A stretch of 64,000 nt of DNA from Rosenbergiella australiborealis (lineage in GTDB: Bacteria > Pseudomonadota > Gammaproteobacteria > Enterobacterales > Enterobacteriaceae), in NCBI RefSeq assembly GCF_018494035.1, contig NZ_JABBFO010000012.1, positions 1 to 64,000 on the forward strand, written 5' to 3'. The first letter of the stretch is position 1; every line of letters begins with the position of its first letter. The position numbers were made by a program, and so were the translations under genes. Shown here one piece after another: positions 30,856 to 40,868 of this stretch. The notes beneath the pieces are model-generated. The model saw nothing but the letters and a program-made list of their open reading frames with translations, had not been told where the DNA came from and made no database searches.

Positions 30856-31536
30856 TTAGAGAAAACTATCGTCGTCATCACCAAAGCTACTGTCGCCAAA
30901 GAAGCTACTGCTATCGTCATTTTGCGGCGCATCCCAGCTGTGATCAAAGTTACTCGCATCGGCTTGCTGATTAAACGTATCAAAGTTTGAATCGTAATTA
31001 GGCTGTTCTAGCGGTGGCTCGTTGATAATATTTACAATTTCTTCTGGTTGTGAATGATGGAACATACTGGTTAGCATATCCGCCATTACAACCCCGCCTG
31101 CAACACCGACAGCGGTTTGCAGTGCGCCACCTAAAAAGCCCGTTCCACGTGCAGCTGGCTGTTGTGGTGCAGGAGCATAGCCTTGCTGAGGTGCTGCACT
31201 TTGCGGATTACTACCACCCCAACCACTATTTTGTTGCGGAGCACTTTGTGGACGGCTATTTCCACCACCGAAAAGACCGGAGAGGAACCCACCACTACTT
31301 TGTTTAGGTTGTTCTGCGATTTGACGCTCAAGTTGGGCAACACGGTCATTGAGTTTTTTCAGCGCGGCTTCTTGAATAATAATTGCTTGCGTCATGTAAT
31401 AAGGGGCATCAGGTTGAGCTTGCAGGTGCTGTTTTATGCGTTGCTCTGCGCCGCTGTCTCGTGCACTAGATTGCGTTTCAGCTTGTTGCAGGCGACCAAA
31501 CAGGTCATCAATAAGTTTTTGTTCATCAGTTTGCAT
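30856..31536 (-). CDS. DUF2076 domain protein
   Basis: A 226-residue protein with a helical N-terminal half (residues 1-95, including KKLNDRVAQLERQIAE, a short coiled coil), a Gly/Pro/Gln-rich linker (SSGGFLSGLFGGG), a hydrophobic Gly-rich patch GGALQTAVGVAGGVVMADML, and a very acidic tail ending DDDDSFL. This order matches DUF2076, a family of uncertain function sometimes described as periplasmic, although no signal peptide is seen. It lies between yaiI and aroL, a place without a counterpart in E. coli. Confidence 0.85.
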   Translation of the reverse strand: MQTDEQKLIDDLFGRLQQAETQSSARDSGAEQRIKQHLQAQPDAPYYMTQAIIIQEAALKKLNDRVAQLERQIAEQPKQSSGGFLSGLFGGGNSRPQSAPQQNSGWGGSNPQSAAPQQGYAPAPQQPAARGTGFLGGALQTAVGVAGGVVMADMLTSMFHHSQPEEIVNIINEPPLEQPNYDSNFDTFNQQADASNFDHSWDAPQNDDSSSFFGDSSFGDDDDSFL

Positions 31537-31774
31537 CGAAAACCTCTCTTCTTCGTAATAGCGACAAGGTGCATTGGCACTCCTGTTAAAGCTTGGAACG
31601 CTCTGCGTAATAGATGATATGGGGATTATTCCTTTAAAGGGAAGGGGCTGGCCGTAAATAAATGTGTTTTCTTGCGCTTAGCAGGATAGCCGTTGGCCAG
31701 TAATCCAGTTATGATGCCTACTGACCCTTACCATGGAGACATCCGCCGACGTGGCGGTAGAGGAAGTTCTGATT

Positions 31775-32302
31775 ATGTCATTTCCAGTATACCTAATCGG
31801 TGCCAGAGGCTGCGGTAAAACGACCGTAGGAAAATTACTCGCTCGGCAACTCGATTATCATTTTTGCGATACAGATCAGCAATTACAACAACATTTAGAG
31901 CAAAGTATTGCGGATTATGTAGAACAGTACGGTTGGGAAATGTTTCGTCAGCAAGAACATCAAACCTTAACCGCTGTTGCCTCAAACAATACCGTCGTGG
32001 CAACAGGGGGAGGGATTATCTTGCGTGAAGATAATCGTCATCATATGTCCCATTCTGGGACGGTTATTTGGTTAAGTGTTGATCACCAAATTCTTGTTGA
32101 ACGTCTTACTGCGGATCCGGAAATAGGGCAACGTCCTACCTTGACTGGAAGACCTATTACTGAAGAGCTTTATGATGTGCTTCAACAGCGAACTCCACTC
32201 TATCAGCAGGCCGCGCATCATGTTATCGATGCTAATCAACCGCCGGAAAAAATAGTGACAGATATTCTAACGGCACTCAGTCATGATGCGTTGACCGCGT
32301 AA
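31775..32302 (+). CDS. aroL: Shikimate kinase II
   Basis: Phosphorylates shikimate at the 3-OH in the chorismate pathway. The 175-residue protein has the P loop GARGCGKTT at residues 9-17, the DTD substrate motif near residue 34, ATGGGIILRE around 77 and RPTLTGRP in the lid. ATG 31775 is chosen over the in-frame start at 31733, because it aligns with AroL and follows an AGAGGAAG ribosome site. I could not find a convincing TyrR box upstream. yaiA and aroM, next in E. coli, are absent. Confidence 0.95.
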   Translation: MSFPVYLIGARGCGKTTVGKLLARQLDYHFCDTDQQLQQHLEQSIADYVEQYGWEMFRQQEHQTLTAVASNNTVVATGGGIILREDNRHHMSHSGTVIWLSVDHQILVERLTADPEIGQRPTLTGRPITEELYDVLQQRTPLYQQAAHHVIDANQPPEKIVTDILTALSHDALTA

Positions 32303-32358
32303 TACGTTGAAATTGTCTAGTAGACGAATCGTCCCTAATATTTCTAAAAGGAAATAGT

Positions 32359-32643
32359 ATGCTTAAAGCGAATGAATATTTTGAAGGTAAAGTAAGATCG
32401 ATTGGGTTTGAAAATAGCTTATCAGGTCAAGCGAGTGTTGGGGTTATGGACAGTGGCGAATACACTTTTAGCACTGCAAAAGCCGAAGAGATGACCGTAG
32501 TCAGTGGCGCACTCAAGGTATTACTCCCCGGAGAAACGGAGTGGCAATGGTTTGAGGCTGGATCAGCGTTTAACGTTCCAGAGCACAGTGAATTTCATTT
32601 ACAAGTCGCAGAGCCTTCGGCTTATCTTTGCCGATATCTGTAA
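32359..32643 (+). CDS. ppnP: Pyrimidine/purine nucleoside phosphorylase
   Basis: A 94-residue cupin (formerly YaiE, DUF1255) that phosphorolyses several nucleosides to base and ribose-1-phosphate. It shows [33 protein letters not shown] and [13 protein letters not shown]. An AAGGAAA ribosome site precedes it. It keeps the E. coli aroL...ppnP-rdgC order and converges with rdgC. Confidence 0.95.
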   Translation: MLKANEYFEGKVRSIGFENSLSGQASVGVMDSGEYTFSTAKAEEMTVVSGALKVLLPGETEWQWFEAGSAFNVPEHSEFHLQVAEPSAYLCRYL

Positions 32644-32650
32644 ATATTAA

Positions 32651-32671
32651 GTCTGCCGAGTCTCGGCAGAC
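32651..32671. terminator. Bidirectional hairpin between ppnP and rdgC
   Basis: GTCTGCCGAG and CTCGGCAGAC form a perfect 10-base stem with a one-base centre (effectively a shorter stem with a small loop). TATTATTTT follows on the plus strand. Confidence 0.7.
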
Positions 32672-32678
32672 TATTATT

Positions 32679-33590
32679 TTAGTGTTCAGCCTCACCGCCA
32701 AGGCTTTCTGTTAGCGAGTCGATAAGTGCAGAAAGTTCACCAGTCATTAAGACGAAATCAGCATCAAACCGTAAATCGGCATCTTCTCGGCTAATATCGT
32801 CATTTTGTTCACGTAGCGTGTCGCTAAATTTAACGCGTTTTACTGAGGCATCGTCATTAAGTAAAAATTGCACCCGTTCTTGCCAATCAAGGCCAAGTTT
32901 CGTCACGCGTTTTCCTGACTCGATATGATGGGCGATTTCATCGCAAACTAGTTCTTGTTTTTTACAACGAATAACGCCACCTTCTTCCAATGTTGCTTTT
33001 AACTCAGCTTCATCGAGTAGAGTGAACCCTGCGCTTGGATTACCGGAACGTACCCATTCAGTAAGCGTAATTTCTACAGGTGTTTGCAATGTAAAAGGGA
33101 TGACGGGTAACGAGCCCAGACTTTTACGCAAAAGCGCCAATGCATCTTCCGCCTTTTTGGCACTCCCGCTGTCAACAATGATTCGCTGATGTGCGATGTC
33201 AATCCATAACCAGGTCTGACTATAGCGGCTAAATGCACGAGGCAGTAAGCTGTGAATAATTTCATCTTTCAGTGACTCTTTCTCGGTCTTTTTCAAACGA
33301 CGCTGTTGTTCCGTTTCTAACTGATGCACTTTGGCTTCAAGCGCTTGTTTGATAACCGTAGCTGGGAGCATTTTTTCTTCTTTACGTACACACAGTAAGA
33401 GCTGTCCTTGGCTGGCATGTACGAGGGTATCACCCTGTGGCCCGAGGGGCGAAACCCATCCCATGGCAACTTTATCTTGGCTGCCACAAGGGTTGAACTG
33501 ATTAGCAGCGAGTTGAGCATTAATCTCTTCAGCAACTAGAGGGATCTCTCGGGTTAAACGGTAGACCATCATATTTTTAAACCACAACAT
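32679..33590 (-). CDS. rdgC: Recombination-associated protein RdgC
   Basis: A nucleoid-associated ring-shaped dimer that binds double-stranded DNA and restrains RecA-dependent recombination. The 303-residue length and sequence ([62 protein letters not shown]) match the family throughout. It has its own upstream region, and sbcC ends 77 bases before its start in the same direction. mak and araJ, found here in E. coli, are missing. Confidence 0.98.
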   Translation of the reverse strand: MLWFKNMMVYRLTREIPLVAEEINAQLAANQFNPCGSQDKVAMGWVSPLGPQGDTLVHASQGQLLLCVRKEEKMLPATVIKQALEAKVHQLETEQQRRLKKTEKESLKDEIIHSLLPRAFSRYSQTWLWIDIAHQRIIVDSGSAKKAEDALALLRKSLGSLPVIPFTLQTPVEITLTEWVRSGNPSAGFTLLDEAELKATLEEGGVIRCKKQELVCDEIAHHIESGKRVTKLGLDWQERVQFLLNDDASVKRVKFSDTLREQNDDISREDADLRFDADFVLMTGELSALIDSLTESLGGEAEH

Positions 33591-33667
33591 TTACTTTCCT
33601 CTGTTTGCTTTGGGCGGCCCGTATCATACGAAATTTTCGTTGAGTTTTCAGCCTCTATAGCGATCAA

Positions 33668-36600
33668 TTAATGGCTGATTGCTAATGATGAAAAGCCCAA
33701 TCCATTGACCTTTTTAACATTAATTTGAACAGGAATTCGCTCTTTCATTGCATCAACATGGCTTATTACCCCAATCATTTTTCCTGAGGCATTAAGGCTA
33801 TCGAGGGCATCTAGCGCGGTATCTAGCGTTGCTGAATCCAGCGTACCAAATCCTTCATCGAGAAATAGTGAGTCGATATGATTTTTATCACTCATGAGAT
33901 CCGATAGCGCTAAAGCCAGGGCTAAACTGACCAGAAAACTTTCGCCTCCAGAAAGTGTTTTGGTATCGCGACACTCATCGGCCTGCCATTGATCCACTAC
34001 TTGTAACTCAAGTAAGTCTCGTTCAGTACGCTGTAACCGATAACGGCCATGTAAACGTCCGAGTTGCTGATTGGCTAACCAAACTAAATGTTCCAAGGTT
34101 AAGCCTTGAGCGTAACGGCGGAACTTATCGCCATTGGCCGAACCGATCAGCTCATTTAGCTTATCCCAGTTAACCAAATTATCTTGTTGTGTGGCAATGG
34201 TCGCAACCAGCGCTGACTGTTCTTGGCGTAGTTTATCATCGGCTTGTAGCTGTTGGGTTACTTCACCTTTTTGTAATAAAGCCTGTTGATAACGCTGTTG
34301 GAGTTGATCGCGTTGCTCGATTAATATCGATGAGGGTTCGACCGCTAACATAGGCTGTGTCAGCTTATGCTGTTGAGCCGCATGTTCTGTTTGTTGAAGT
34401 CGGATTTTCGCACGATCGCTTTCTTGTGCAGCGTGCTCCAATTGCATTCGATACGCATTGATTGTTGATTCAGGAAGAATAGCATTGAGAAAATCTTGTT
34501 GGCTATCGAATACGGATTCGCTTAATTGTGTGCTAAATACATGTAACGACTGTTGAGAATGCGCAGTTAATTCCTGAATATAGGTCGCTATTTGCCGTAA
34601 TTCGCCACTGATTTGCTGTTGTTGATCTTTGTTTTTTTGCCAACACTGTCGTTGTTGCTGTTCATTAAGACGGTGATGCTCGGCGTGTTCAAGCAGAGCT
34701 TGTCGCAAATCATTAATATTGTGATCACCAATCAATGCTCGGCGCTCTGTGAGACAGTGCACTTTGGCTTCATTATTCACTTTGAGTTGCTGTTTATGAT
34801 GTTCGAGTTCAGTTAACCGCTGCGCTTGTTCCCGCGCTAATGCAGCGATGCGCTCCTTGAGTGTATGAAGCTCGGTACGAGCATCAACCCATTCTTTTTG
34901 ATGTTGCTGAGATTGACGCCAAACAGCTTGATATTCCCGAAGCGTCTCAATAAGTTGTTCGGGAGTCGATGGCGCTAAACCGTGATTGTCGAGCTGTTGT
35001 ATTAATGCAGCACGAGCATGTTGCCATTTTTGTTCTGCAACCCTTAGCTGTAGCTGGGTTTCTTCCAACTGTTGCTGGCAAAGCTGATGCTGTTGCGCGA
35101 TTAACGCGTTCGCATGTTGTTGCCGTTGTCGCTGTTGCTGATGCTGATGTAGGGTTTTCTCCGCCTGATAGCATGCTTCTTGAAACTGCTGCTGCTGCTG
35201 GAGAACCTGCTGATAGCGTTCTTGCTGACTGGATTGCGTCGCAAGTTTTTTCTCTAGACCTTGACGATCATCAAGTGGCAACGAAATGGCATGTTGCAAC
35301 GTGTACTGTTGCCAAGAGAGGTGCAGTGTGGCTAACGATTCATCTAACTGTGCAATATGTTGTTGATGGTGTAATTGTTCTCGTTGGAGATTTGCACGAT
35401 CTGCCTCGAGACGAACCACGGTCTGTGCAAGTTGTTCGACAGTATGGCGTTGCGTATCACGCGTTGCAAAGTGAGTGGGATGAGGCGTTGTATTATCACT
35501 TTTTTGATGCCCTGGATGGCGGGTAGCGCCACATACCGCACAAGGTTCACCGTCGCGCAGACTATCGCGTAATCGTTGTAAATCAGCGACCTGCTGTTCG
35601 AGTTCACAGAGTTTTTCTAAAGTCTGTAATTGCGTTTTTTCACTTTTTAACTGTTGCTGCTGGGTACTGAGTTGTTGTTCCACGCCAGTCAACTGCTGCT
35701 CACTGTTGTGGTGGGCACTTCGTGCCTGGTTCAGCGCAAGGTCGAGGGTCTGCCACTGATCAGACCAACGCAGTAATTGCTGATAACATGACGTTAAATG
35801 TCCTTGCTGATGATACCAGTGGGTTAAGGTATCAACATCGGCGGTGGTATGATGGTGTTGTGATCGCTGTTGGTGATCGGTCAGTGCGACTTCACTTTCT
35901 GTGACAAGACGCTGAGCGTCGTTCATTTGTTGCTGCTGCTGGGCCTGTTCACGCGCCAACACCGTCAATTGTATCTTTAGCTGTTCAAATTGCTCATGGA
36001 GTGTTTGATAAGCCTGTTTATCGAGTGCCAATTGCTCAGTATTTTGCTGCCACCCGCTGAGTTCAGGCCCCCAAGTCGCGATTGTAGGGTACTGGTTTTG
36101 CCATGTTTCGATGGCGGTAATCTGTTGTTGTAGCCTTTCCGCTCGCGGGTTCAATACCGCCAGATCTTGTGTGCTCTGTTGATACGCGTGTTGTAGCGGA
36201 GCATGTTGTTGGGCGATCGCACTCTCTTGCTGCATTAAGTATTTGATACGCTCATCAAGGGGAATGACTTTATCGGCCCATAATTGCTGTTGCGCTTGCT
36301 GGTGGCGCTGAAACTGTTGCTCGGCTTGAACTGCGATCTGCCAAGAGTGATAACTCGCTTGTTGTTGCTGTTCAGCTAATTGGTGCTGTTGTTGTAAGGT
36401 TTCATAGTGAACGCGGGTGGTGTACAGCTTTTCTTCAGCCTCTTGTAGGGTTTGCCAAGTCGGGAGAAGTTGTGCCGCAGGGAGATAAGCCGCAAGTTGG
36501 TGACGCAGTGGGGCTAAACGTTCTTCTTGTTCTAGCGTGGTGGCTAATGCTTGCTGGCATTGAGTAACTTGGTTAAGGAGTTGCTGGTCATAATGCTGCC

Positions 36601-37342
36601 AATGTAAAGCGGCTTGTCGTTGTTCAATGTGTTGTCGCAGCGATTCTTGCTCAAGGCCTAAGGTTTCGTGTTGCTGCTGTAAGGCAATTCGCTGTGTTTC
36701 ATTGAGTAAGGTCACACCTGAGAGCTTGGCTTGTAGATGATCAAGTTCTATTTTATGTTGCTTATGTCGTTCAAACACGTGTTGTGAGATATGCCCATAA
36801 ATCGCCGTACCAGTAAGCTCCTCTAACAATTCGGCTCGCTCGGCGACAGGAGCATTAAGAAATGCAGCAAACTGTCCTTGTGACAACATCATAGAACGAG
36901 TGAAACGTTGAAAATTTAACCCTGAAAGGGTTTCAATTAGTTTGAGTTTATCTGACACCTTATCGGCAAAAATCTTATTATCACTGCATCGAGCAAGTTC
37001 CACTTTGGGTGGCTGCAGTTTTCCGCGGTGGTCGTTTCTTGCGCGATTTTGACTCCAAAAGGCTCGCCATGCTTCACCCTTAATTTCAAATTCAACTTCC
37101 GCAAGACAATCGCTGGTACCACGCGTCATTAATTGGTTTTGTGTCGGTGACAGACTGCCTAAACGCGGAGTTTGATGGTAAAGAGCTAAACAAATCGCAT
37201 CAAGCAAGGTTGTCTTACCCGCGCCCGTTTCTCCGGTAATGGCGAATAAACCATTTTCATTAAACGGGGCTTGGGTAAAATCGACTCGCCACTCACCCCG
37301 TAATGAGTTCAAATTTTTAAGTCTTAAGGTTAGTATTTTCAT
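33668..37342 (-). CDS. sbcC: Exonuclease SbcCD, ATPase subunit SbcC (enlarged)
   Basis: Rad50-like ATPase of the SbcCD complex, which cuts hairpins and cleaves DNA ends. Seen: Walker [15 protein letters not shown] at about 37-50, a Q-loop segment, two long coiled-coil arms, the zinc-hook [14 protein letters not shown] near the middle, and the C-terminal signature [19 protein letters not shown] with Walker [13 protein letters not shown]. At 1224 residues it is clearly longer than the 1048 of E. coli, and the extra length lies in the coiled coils, which are exceptionally Gln-rich (many QQQ runs). The domains at both ends look intact. sbcD stops three bases before its start. Confidence 0.97.
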   Translation of the reverse strand: MKILTLRLKNLNSLRGEWRVDFTQAPFNENGLFAITGETGAGKTTLLDAICLALYHQTPRLGSLSPTQNQLMTRGTSDCLAEVEFEIKGEAWRAFWSQNRARNDHRGKLQPPKVELARCSDNKIFADKVSDKLKLIETLSGLNFQRFTRSMMLSQGQFAAFLNAPVAERAELLEELTGTAIYGHISQHVFERHKQHKIELDHLQAKLSGVTLLNETQRIALQQQHETLGLEQESLRQHIEQRQAALHWQHYDQQLLNQVTQCQQALATTLEQEERLAPLRHQLAAYLPAAQLLPTWQTLQEAEEKLYTTRVHYETLQQQHQLAEQQQQASYHSWQIAVQAEQQFQRHQQAQQQLWADKVIPLDERIKYLMQQESAIAQQHAPLQHAYQQSTQDLAVLNPRAERLQQQITAIETWQNQYPTIATWGPELSGWQQNTEQLALDKQAYQTLHEQFEQLKIQLTVLAREQAQQQQQMNDAQRLVTESEVALTDHQQRSQHHHTTADVDTLTHWYHQQGHLTSCYQQLLRWSDQWQTLDLALNQARSAHHNSEQQLTGVEQQLSTQQQQLKSEKTQLQTLEKLCELEQQVADLQRLRDSLRDGEPCAVCGATRHPGHQKSDNTTPHPTHFATRDTQRHTVEQLAQTVVRLEADRANLQREQLHHQQHIAQLDESLATLHLSWQQYTLQHAISLPLDDRQGLEKKLATQSSQQERYQQVLQQQQQFQEACYQAEKTLHQHQQQRQRQQHANALIAQQHQLCQQQLEETQLQLRVAEQKWQHARAALIQQLDNHGLAPSTPEQLIETLREYQAVWRQSQQHQKEWVDARTELHTLKERIAALAREQAQRLTELEHHKQQLKVNNEAKVHCLTERRALIGDHNINDLRQALLEHAEHHRLNEQQQRQCWQKNKDQQQQISGELRQIATYIQELTAHSQQSLHVFSTQLSESVFDSQQDFLNAILPESTINAYRMQLEHAAQESDRAKIRLQQTEHAAQQHKLTQPMLAVEPSSILIEQRDQLQQRYQQALLQKGEVTQQLQADDKLRQEQSALVATIATQQDNLVNWDKLNELIGSANGDKFRRYAQGLTLEHLVWLANQQLGRLHGRYRLQRTERDLLELQVVDQWQADECRDTKTLSGGESFLVSLALALALSDLMSDKNHIDSLFLDEGFGTLDSATLDTALDALDSLNASGKMIGVISHVDAMKERIPVQINVKKVNGLGFSSLAISH

Positions 37343-37345
37343 CAG

Positions 37346-38575
37346 TTACGCCTGCGGGTCGTGGATCTGTGCCGTCACTTGTCGAAACAGTTGCAGTAGG
37401 TTCTGTTGTTGATCACTATCTAAGGATTCTTGTGCTAACCGCCGACAAAAAACCTCTTCGGGAGTGAGTTCACTTAATGTTTCTTTTTGTTTGAGTGTGA
37501 GCGCTGCAGAGGAGGCAATACGTTTACGTCGTAATAATAAAATTTCGACAGCCAATCCTTCAGCCATTTTCTCAATACGTTGTTGTAGGTCGCTTAAATA
37601 TTCGTCGTGATGAATCTCAATGTCGAGCCAAATTTTTTGCCCATTTTGCGGAAATACGAGACTCTCTAGTTGCTCTTTAAGTTCAGCCAATGAGCCTTTA
37701 AGCATTTGCATCGGTTGAAAGCAGGGAATGTTGTGTGTCGTCAAGCGTAACGGTTCGCCGTCAGTCAGAGTGATCAATGTAATACTCTTTGCAGATCCCA
37801 ATTCATCAAAACTTAAAGGAATCGGCGAGCCGCAATAACGAATTAGTGTATCACCGTTAATATTTTGTCCGCGATGAATATGGCCTAGTGCAATATAATC
37901 GGCCGGGGGAAATGCACTGGCTGGAAAGGCTTCTAATGTACCAATATAAATATCACGCACAGAATCGCTCTTTGTTACGCCTAAAGCAGTAAGATGCCCG
38001 GTTGCAATGATCGGCAAATTATCAAGCTGATAGTGCTTTTGATAATCTAATGCTTGCTGATATTGATCTTGATAATAGTTGGTGATTGATTGTAATAAAT
38101 CTTGCTGCTTCTCTCGACCGGTTAAGCCTGCTTGGCTAATTTGAATATCTCGTGGTCGTAAATAAGGAATGGCACAGAGTAGTGCACAAGTTTTTCCTTG
38201 TGCATTTTTTAATGGAAACAACGTTGAAGAGGGCGCTGCTCCTTCTTCTGAAATACCGGTAATAATATGTGTGTGTAGACAAGCGACTAATGCTTTCGAC
38301 TCATTAAGCGTGGCGACGGAATCATGATTACCGGCGAGAAGGTAGAGGTGGCAGCCAGTCTCTTGTAACGACACAATAAACTGGTTTAAAAGTTCTCGTG
38401 CGTAGCTTGCAGGCGTTGCCGTGTCGAAAATATCCCCGGCCACGATAATCGCATCGACGTGCTGTTCAATGACGAATGTTGTTAACCACTGTAAAAAGGC
38501 CTGATGTTCTGGCGCGCGGCTCCGAGTATAAAAAAACTGGCCTAAATGCCAATCAGAGGTATGAATTATTTTCAT
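37346..38575 (-). CDS. sbcD: Exonuclease SbcCD, nuclease subunit SbcD
   Basis: Mre11-like manganese-dependent nuclease. The 409-residue protein has the calcineurin-type metallophosphatase motifs HTSDWHLGQ (residues 4-12), VAGDIFDT (about 45), LLAGNHDS (about 79), TGHLTALG and YIALGHIHRGQ, and a C-terminal capping region. It is co-transcribed with sbcC, with three bases between. The divergent neighbour is phoB. Confidence 0.97.
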   Translation of the reverse strand: MKIIHTSDWHLGQFFYTRSRAPEHQAFLQWLTTFVIEQHVDAIIVAGDIFDTATPASYARELLNQFIVSLQETGCHLYLLAGNHDSVATLNESKALVACLHTHIITGISEEGAAPSSTLFPLKNAQGKTCALLCAIPYLRPRDIQISQAGLTGREKQQDLLQSITNYYQDQYQQALDYQKHYQLDNLPIIATGHLTALGVTKSDSVRDIYIGTLEAFPASAFPPADYIALGHIHRGQNINGDTLIRYCGSPIPLSFDELGSAKSITLITLTDGEPLRLTTHNIPCFQPMQMLKGSLAELKEQLESLVFPQNGQKIWLDIEIHHDEYLSDLQQRIEKMAEGLAVEILLLRRKRIASSAALTLKQKETLSELTPEEVFCRRLAQESLDSDQQQNLLQLFRQVTAQIHDPQA

Positions 38576-38689
38576 CAGACCCTACGTCTTAAAAGATCAA
38601 ACGTCGAGTATAGCCTTAACTTGTCGGGCACAAAACCACGCAGTGCCAACTTATAATTAATAATTAGAGATAATTAGTTACATATGCAA

Positions 38690-38721
38690 TTCATAAAAGT
38701 GTAATAAAAGTGACAGATAAT
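38690..38721 (+). promoter_or_regulatory. Pho box and -10 region of phoBR
   Basis: TTCATAAAAGTGTAATAAAA and then GTGACAG form 11-base-spaced direct repeats resembling the PhoB-binding repeats (CTGTCATAAAT units) of the E. coli phoB promoter. A GATAAT -10 at 38716-38721 has the same spacing. The Pho box takes the place of a -35 element, so PhoB should activate its own operon under phosphate limitation. Confidence 0.75.
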
Positions 38722-38761
38722 GCTATACATGCCTAAGTAAGTTATTAATTTTGGAGAAAAA

Positions 38762-39451
38762 ATGGCCAAGCGGATCTTAGTGGTAGAGGATGAAGCACCC
38801 ATTCGTGAAATGATTTGTTTTGTATTAGAACAGAATGGATATGAAGTAATCGAAGCAGAAGACTATGATCGTGCGGTACGCCAATTAATTGAACCTTGGC
38901 CAGATTTAATATTACTGGATTGGATGTTACCCGGTGGAAGTGGTATTCAATATATTCGCCACTTAAAAAAAGAAGCCTTCACTCGAGACATTCCCGTCTT
39001 GATGCTGACCGCTAAAGGCGAAGAAGAAGATCGCGTTCGCGGTCTTGATGCAGGGGCGGATGACTACATGCTCAAGCCCTTTTCGCCTAAAGAGCTTATC
39101 GCGCGAATTAAAGCTATCATTCGACGTGTATCCCCGTCACCTGAGGATGAAGTCATTAATATCCAAGGATTGATCCTCGATCCTAGTTCACATCGAGTCA
39201 TGGCCGGTGAAACGCCCATTGATATGGGGCCGACCGAATATCGCTTACTGCACTTTTTTATGACTCATACTGAACGCGTTTATACGCGTGAACACTTACT
39301 TAATCAGGTTTGGGGCACTAATGTCTATGTTGAAGATCGCACCGTTGATGTGCATATTAGACGTTTACGTAAAGCATTAGAGACATCAGGCTACGAGAAA
39401 ATGATTCAAACAGTACGTGGCGCGGGTTATCGATTCTCGGTGCGTTATTAA
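38762..39451 (+). CDS. phoB: Phosphate regulon response regulator PhoB
   Basis: OmpR-type activator of the Pho regulon. The 229-residue protein has a receiver domain with acidic pocket Glu9/Asp10, phosphorylated Asp53 (LLDWMLPGG) and Lys in TAKGEEED, then a C-terminal winged helix (about 130-229, [34 protein letters not shown]). It is autoregulated through the upstream Pho box. phoR follows 11 bases later. Confidence 0.99.
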   Translation: MAKRILVVEDEAPIREMICFVLEQNGYEVIEAEDYDRAVRQLIEPWPDLILLDWMLPGGSGIQYIRHLKKEAFTRDIPVLMLTAKGEEEDRVRGLDAGADDYMLKPFSPKELIARIKAIIRRVSPSPEDEVINIQGLILDPSSHRVMAGETPIDMGPTEYRLLHFFMTHTERVYTREHLLNQVWGTNVYVEDRTVDVHIRRLRKALETSGYEKMIQTVRGAGYRFSVRY

Positions 39452-39462
39452 GGGGAAAATCG

Positions 39463-40758
39463 GTGCTTGAAAAACTCTCTATTAAAAAATTACTCCTCGA
39501 ACTGGTTATCGTTTTAATTATAAGTTCGGTCATCGGATTTTTTTTGCATCAAATTAGTATTACTGTAATTATCGGTTTATTAGCGCTATTAGGCTGGCAT
39601 TTTCGGCAATTACTTCGTCTCTCTCATTGGCTATGGATTGACCGGAGTATGACACCGCCGACAGGACGAGGCAGCTGGGAGCCATTATTTTACGGGTTGC
39701 AGTTGATGCAACAGCGTAACAAACGTCGGCGTAGTGAACTGCGCTCTCTGATCCAGCGTTTTCGCAGTGGTGCCGAGTCTCTTCCAGATGCGCTCATATC
39801 AGTAACAGAAGAGGGGAATATCTTTTGGTGTAATGGGCTTGCGCAAGATCTTCTTGGCCTGCGTTGGCCAGAAGACAATGGTCAAAATATCCAAAACTTA
39901 CTGCGTTACCCTGAATTTTCTCGTTATTTACAGCAACGCCAATTTAGCCAACCACTGGTACAAGCACTGAACAATGGGCAGCAAATGGAATTTCGGATTA
40001 TGCCTTACAGTGAGAAGCAGTGGCTGATTGTCGGCCGAGATATTAGCCAGATTCACCAGTTAGAAAATATGCGTCGTAATTTTTTTGCGAATGTTAGCCA
40101 TGAACTTCGTACCCCTTTAACCGTTTTGCAAGGCTATCTTGAAATGATGCAAGAAGGAAATATGCCTCTTGCCACTCAACAAAAAGCATTGATGACAATG
40201 GAGTCACAGACGCAACGTATGGCGGCGCTGGTTAAACAACTTCTTATTCTATCCAAAATCGAAGCTACGCCCACCTATGAAATGCGTCAGCGCATTGACG
40301 TTCCTTCATTACTTGAACAGCTCTATCACGAAGCAATGGCCTTGAGTGATAATCGTCATAAAGTGATTTGTCACATTGATAAGGACCTTCTCGCCCTCGG
40401 TAATGAAGAACAGTTACGCAGTGCTATTTCTAATCTAGTGTTTAATGCGATTAATCATACCCCTGCTGGAACCACAGTGATATTGAGCTGGCAGAAAACC
40501 TCATTTGGAGCTGAATTTAAAGTGAGTGATGATGGACCGGGGATTGCCGCTGAGCATATCTCAAGGTTGACTGAGCGCTTCTATCGCGTTGATGGTGCGC
40601 GGTCTAGTCACTCAGGGGGAAGTGGATTAGGCTTAGCCATTGTTAAACATGCGTTAAGTCACCACGGGAGTAAATTGCGAATCGAAAGTCAGCCTCAACA
40701 GCAGACAGTCTTCAGCTTTCAACTCACGAAGGCACATATTTTAACTGAAATACAATAA
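39463..40758 (+). CDS. phoR: Phosphate regulon sensor histidine kinase PhoR
   Basis: Membrane-bound kinase/phosphatase of PhoB. The 431-residue protein has two N-terminal membrane spans (residues 10-55), a basic linker ([19 protein letters not shown]), a PAS domain (about 95-190), the HisKA box with His213 in [20 protein letters not shown], and HATPase motifs [18 protein letters not shown] and [12 protein letters not shown]. It starts with GTG, as in E. coli, after an AAGGGGAAA ribosome site. Operon with phoB. Confidence 0.98.
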   Translation: MLEKLSIKKLLLELVIVLIISSVIGFFLHQISITVIIGLLALLGWHFRQLLRLSHWLWIDRSMTPPTGRGSWEPLFYGLQLMQQRNKRRRSELRSLIQRFRSGAESLPDALISVTEEGNIFWCNGLAQDLLGLRWPEDNGQNIQNLLRYPEFSRYLQQRQFSQPLVQALNNGQQMEFRIMPYSEKQWLIVGRDISQIHQLENMRRNFFANVSHELRTPLTVLQGYLEMMQEGNMPLATQQKALMTMESQTQRMAALVKQLLILSKIEATPTYEMRQRIDVPSLLEQLYHEAMALSDNRHKVICHIDKDLLALGNEEQLRSAISNLVFNAINHTPAGTTVILSWQKTSFGAEFKVSDDGPGIAAEHISRLTERFYRVDGARSSHSGGSGLGLAIVKHALSHHGSKLRIESQPQQQTVFSFQLTKAHILTEIQ

Positions 40759-40784
40759 TTCAACTGATGATGAATTAACTTCAA

Positions 40785-40812
40785 TTGTGTTTTATGAGAA
40801 GCAGAGTAAATT
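40785..40812 (+). promoter_or_regulatory. Candidate promoter of the MetE-like gene
   Basis: TTGTGT (40785-40790) and TAAATT (40807-40812) are separated by 16 bases. The MetJ double box starts six bases after the -10, where bound repressor would block initiation. Confidence 0.45.
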
Positions 40813-40818
40813 TTATTT

Positions 40819-40834
40819 AGACATCTAGATGTCT
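40819..40834 (+). promoter_or_regulatory. Tandem MetJ operator (two met boxes)
   Basis: AGACATCTAGATGTCT consists of two adjoining 8-base met boxes, AGACATCT and AGATGTCT. Each differs from the MetJ consensus AGACGTCT by one base, and together they form a perfect 16-base palindrome. It lies 50 bases before the start of a methionine-synthase-like gene, so repression by MetJ with S-adenosylmethionine is expected. A terminator reading is possible, as TTTTTCT follows, but the stem would be very short. Confidence 0.8.
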
Positions 40835-40868
40835 TTTTCTCTAAAATTATCGTTGGGGGATGAAGATC

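Noticed and set aside
31620-31774. TyrR box before aroL
   Set aside because: CGTAAATAAATGTGTTTTC is only loosely similar to TGTAAA-N6-TTTACA and was not judged significant.
33955-36000. Several plus-strand open frames opposite sbcC (for example 34969-35526, 185 codons)
   Set aside because: They mirror the Gln-rich coding strand, whose codons leave few stops on the opposite strand; no ribosome sites or families fit.
40819-40840. Reading of the met-box palindrome as a rho-independent terminator of phoR
   Set aside because: The stem would be only five to six bases around a tiny loop, whereas the match to two tandem MetJ boxes is much more specific.
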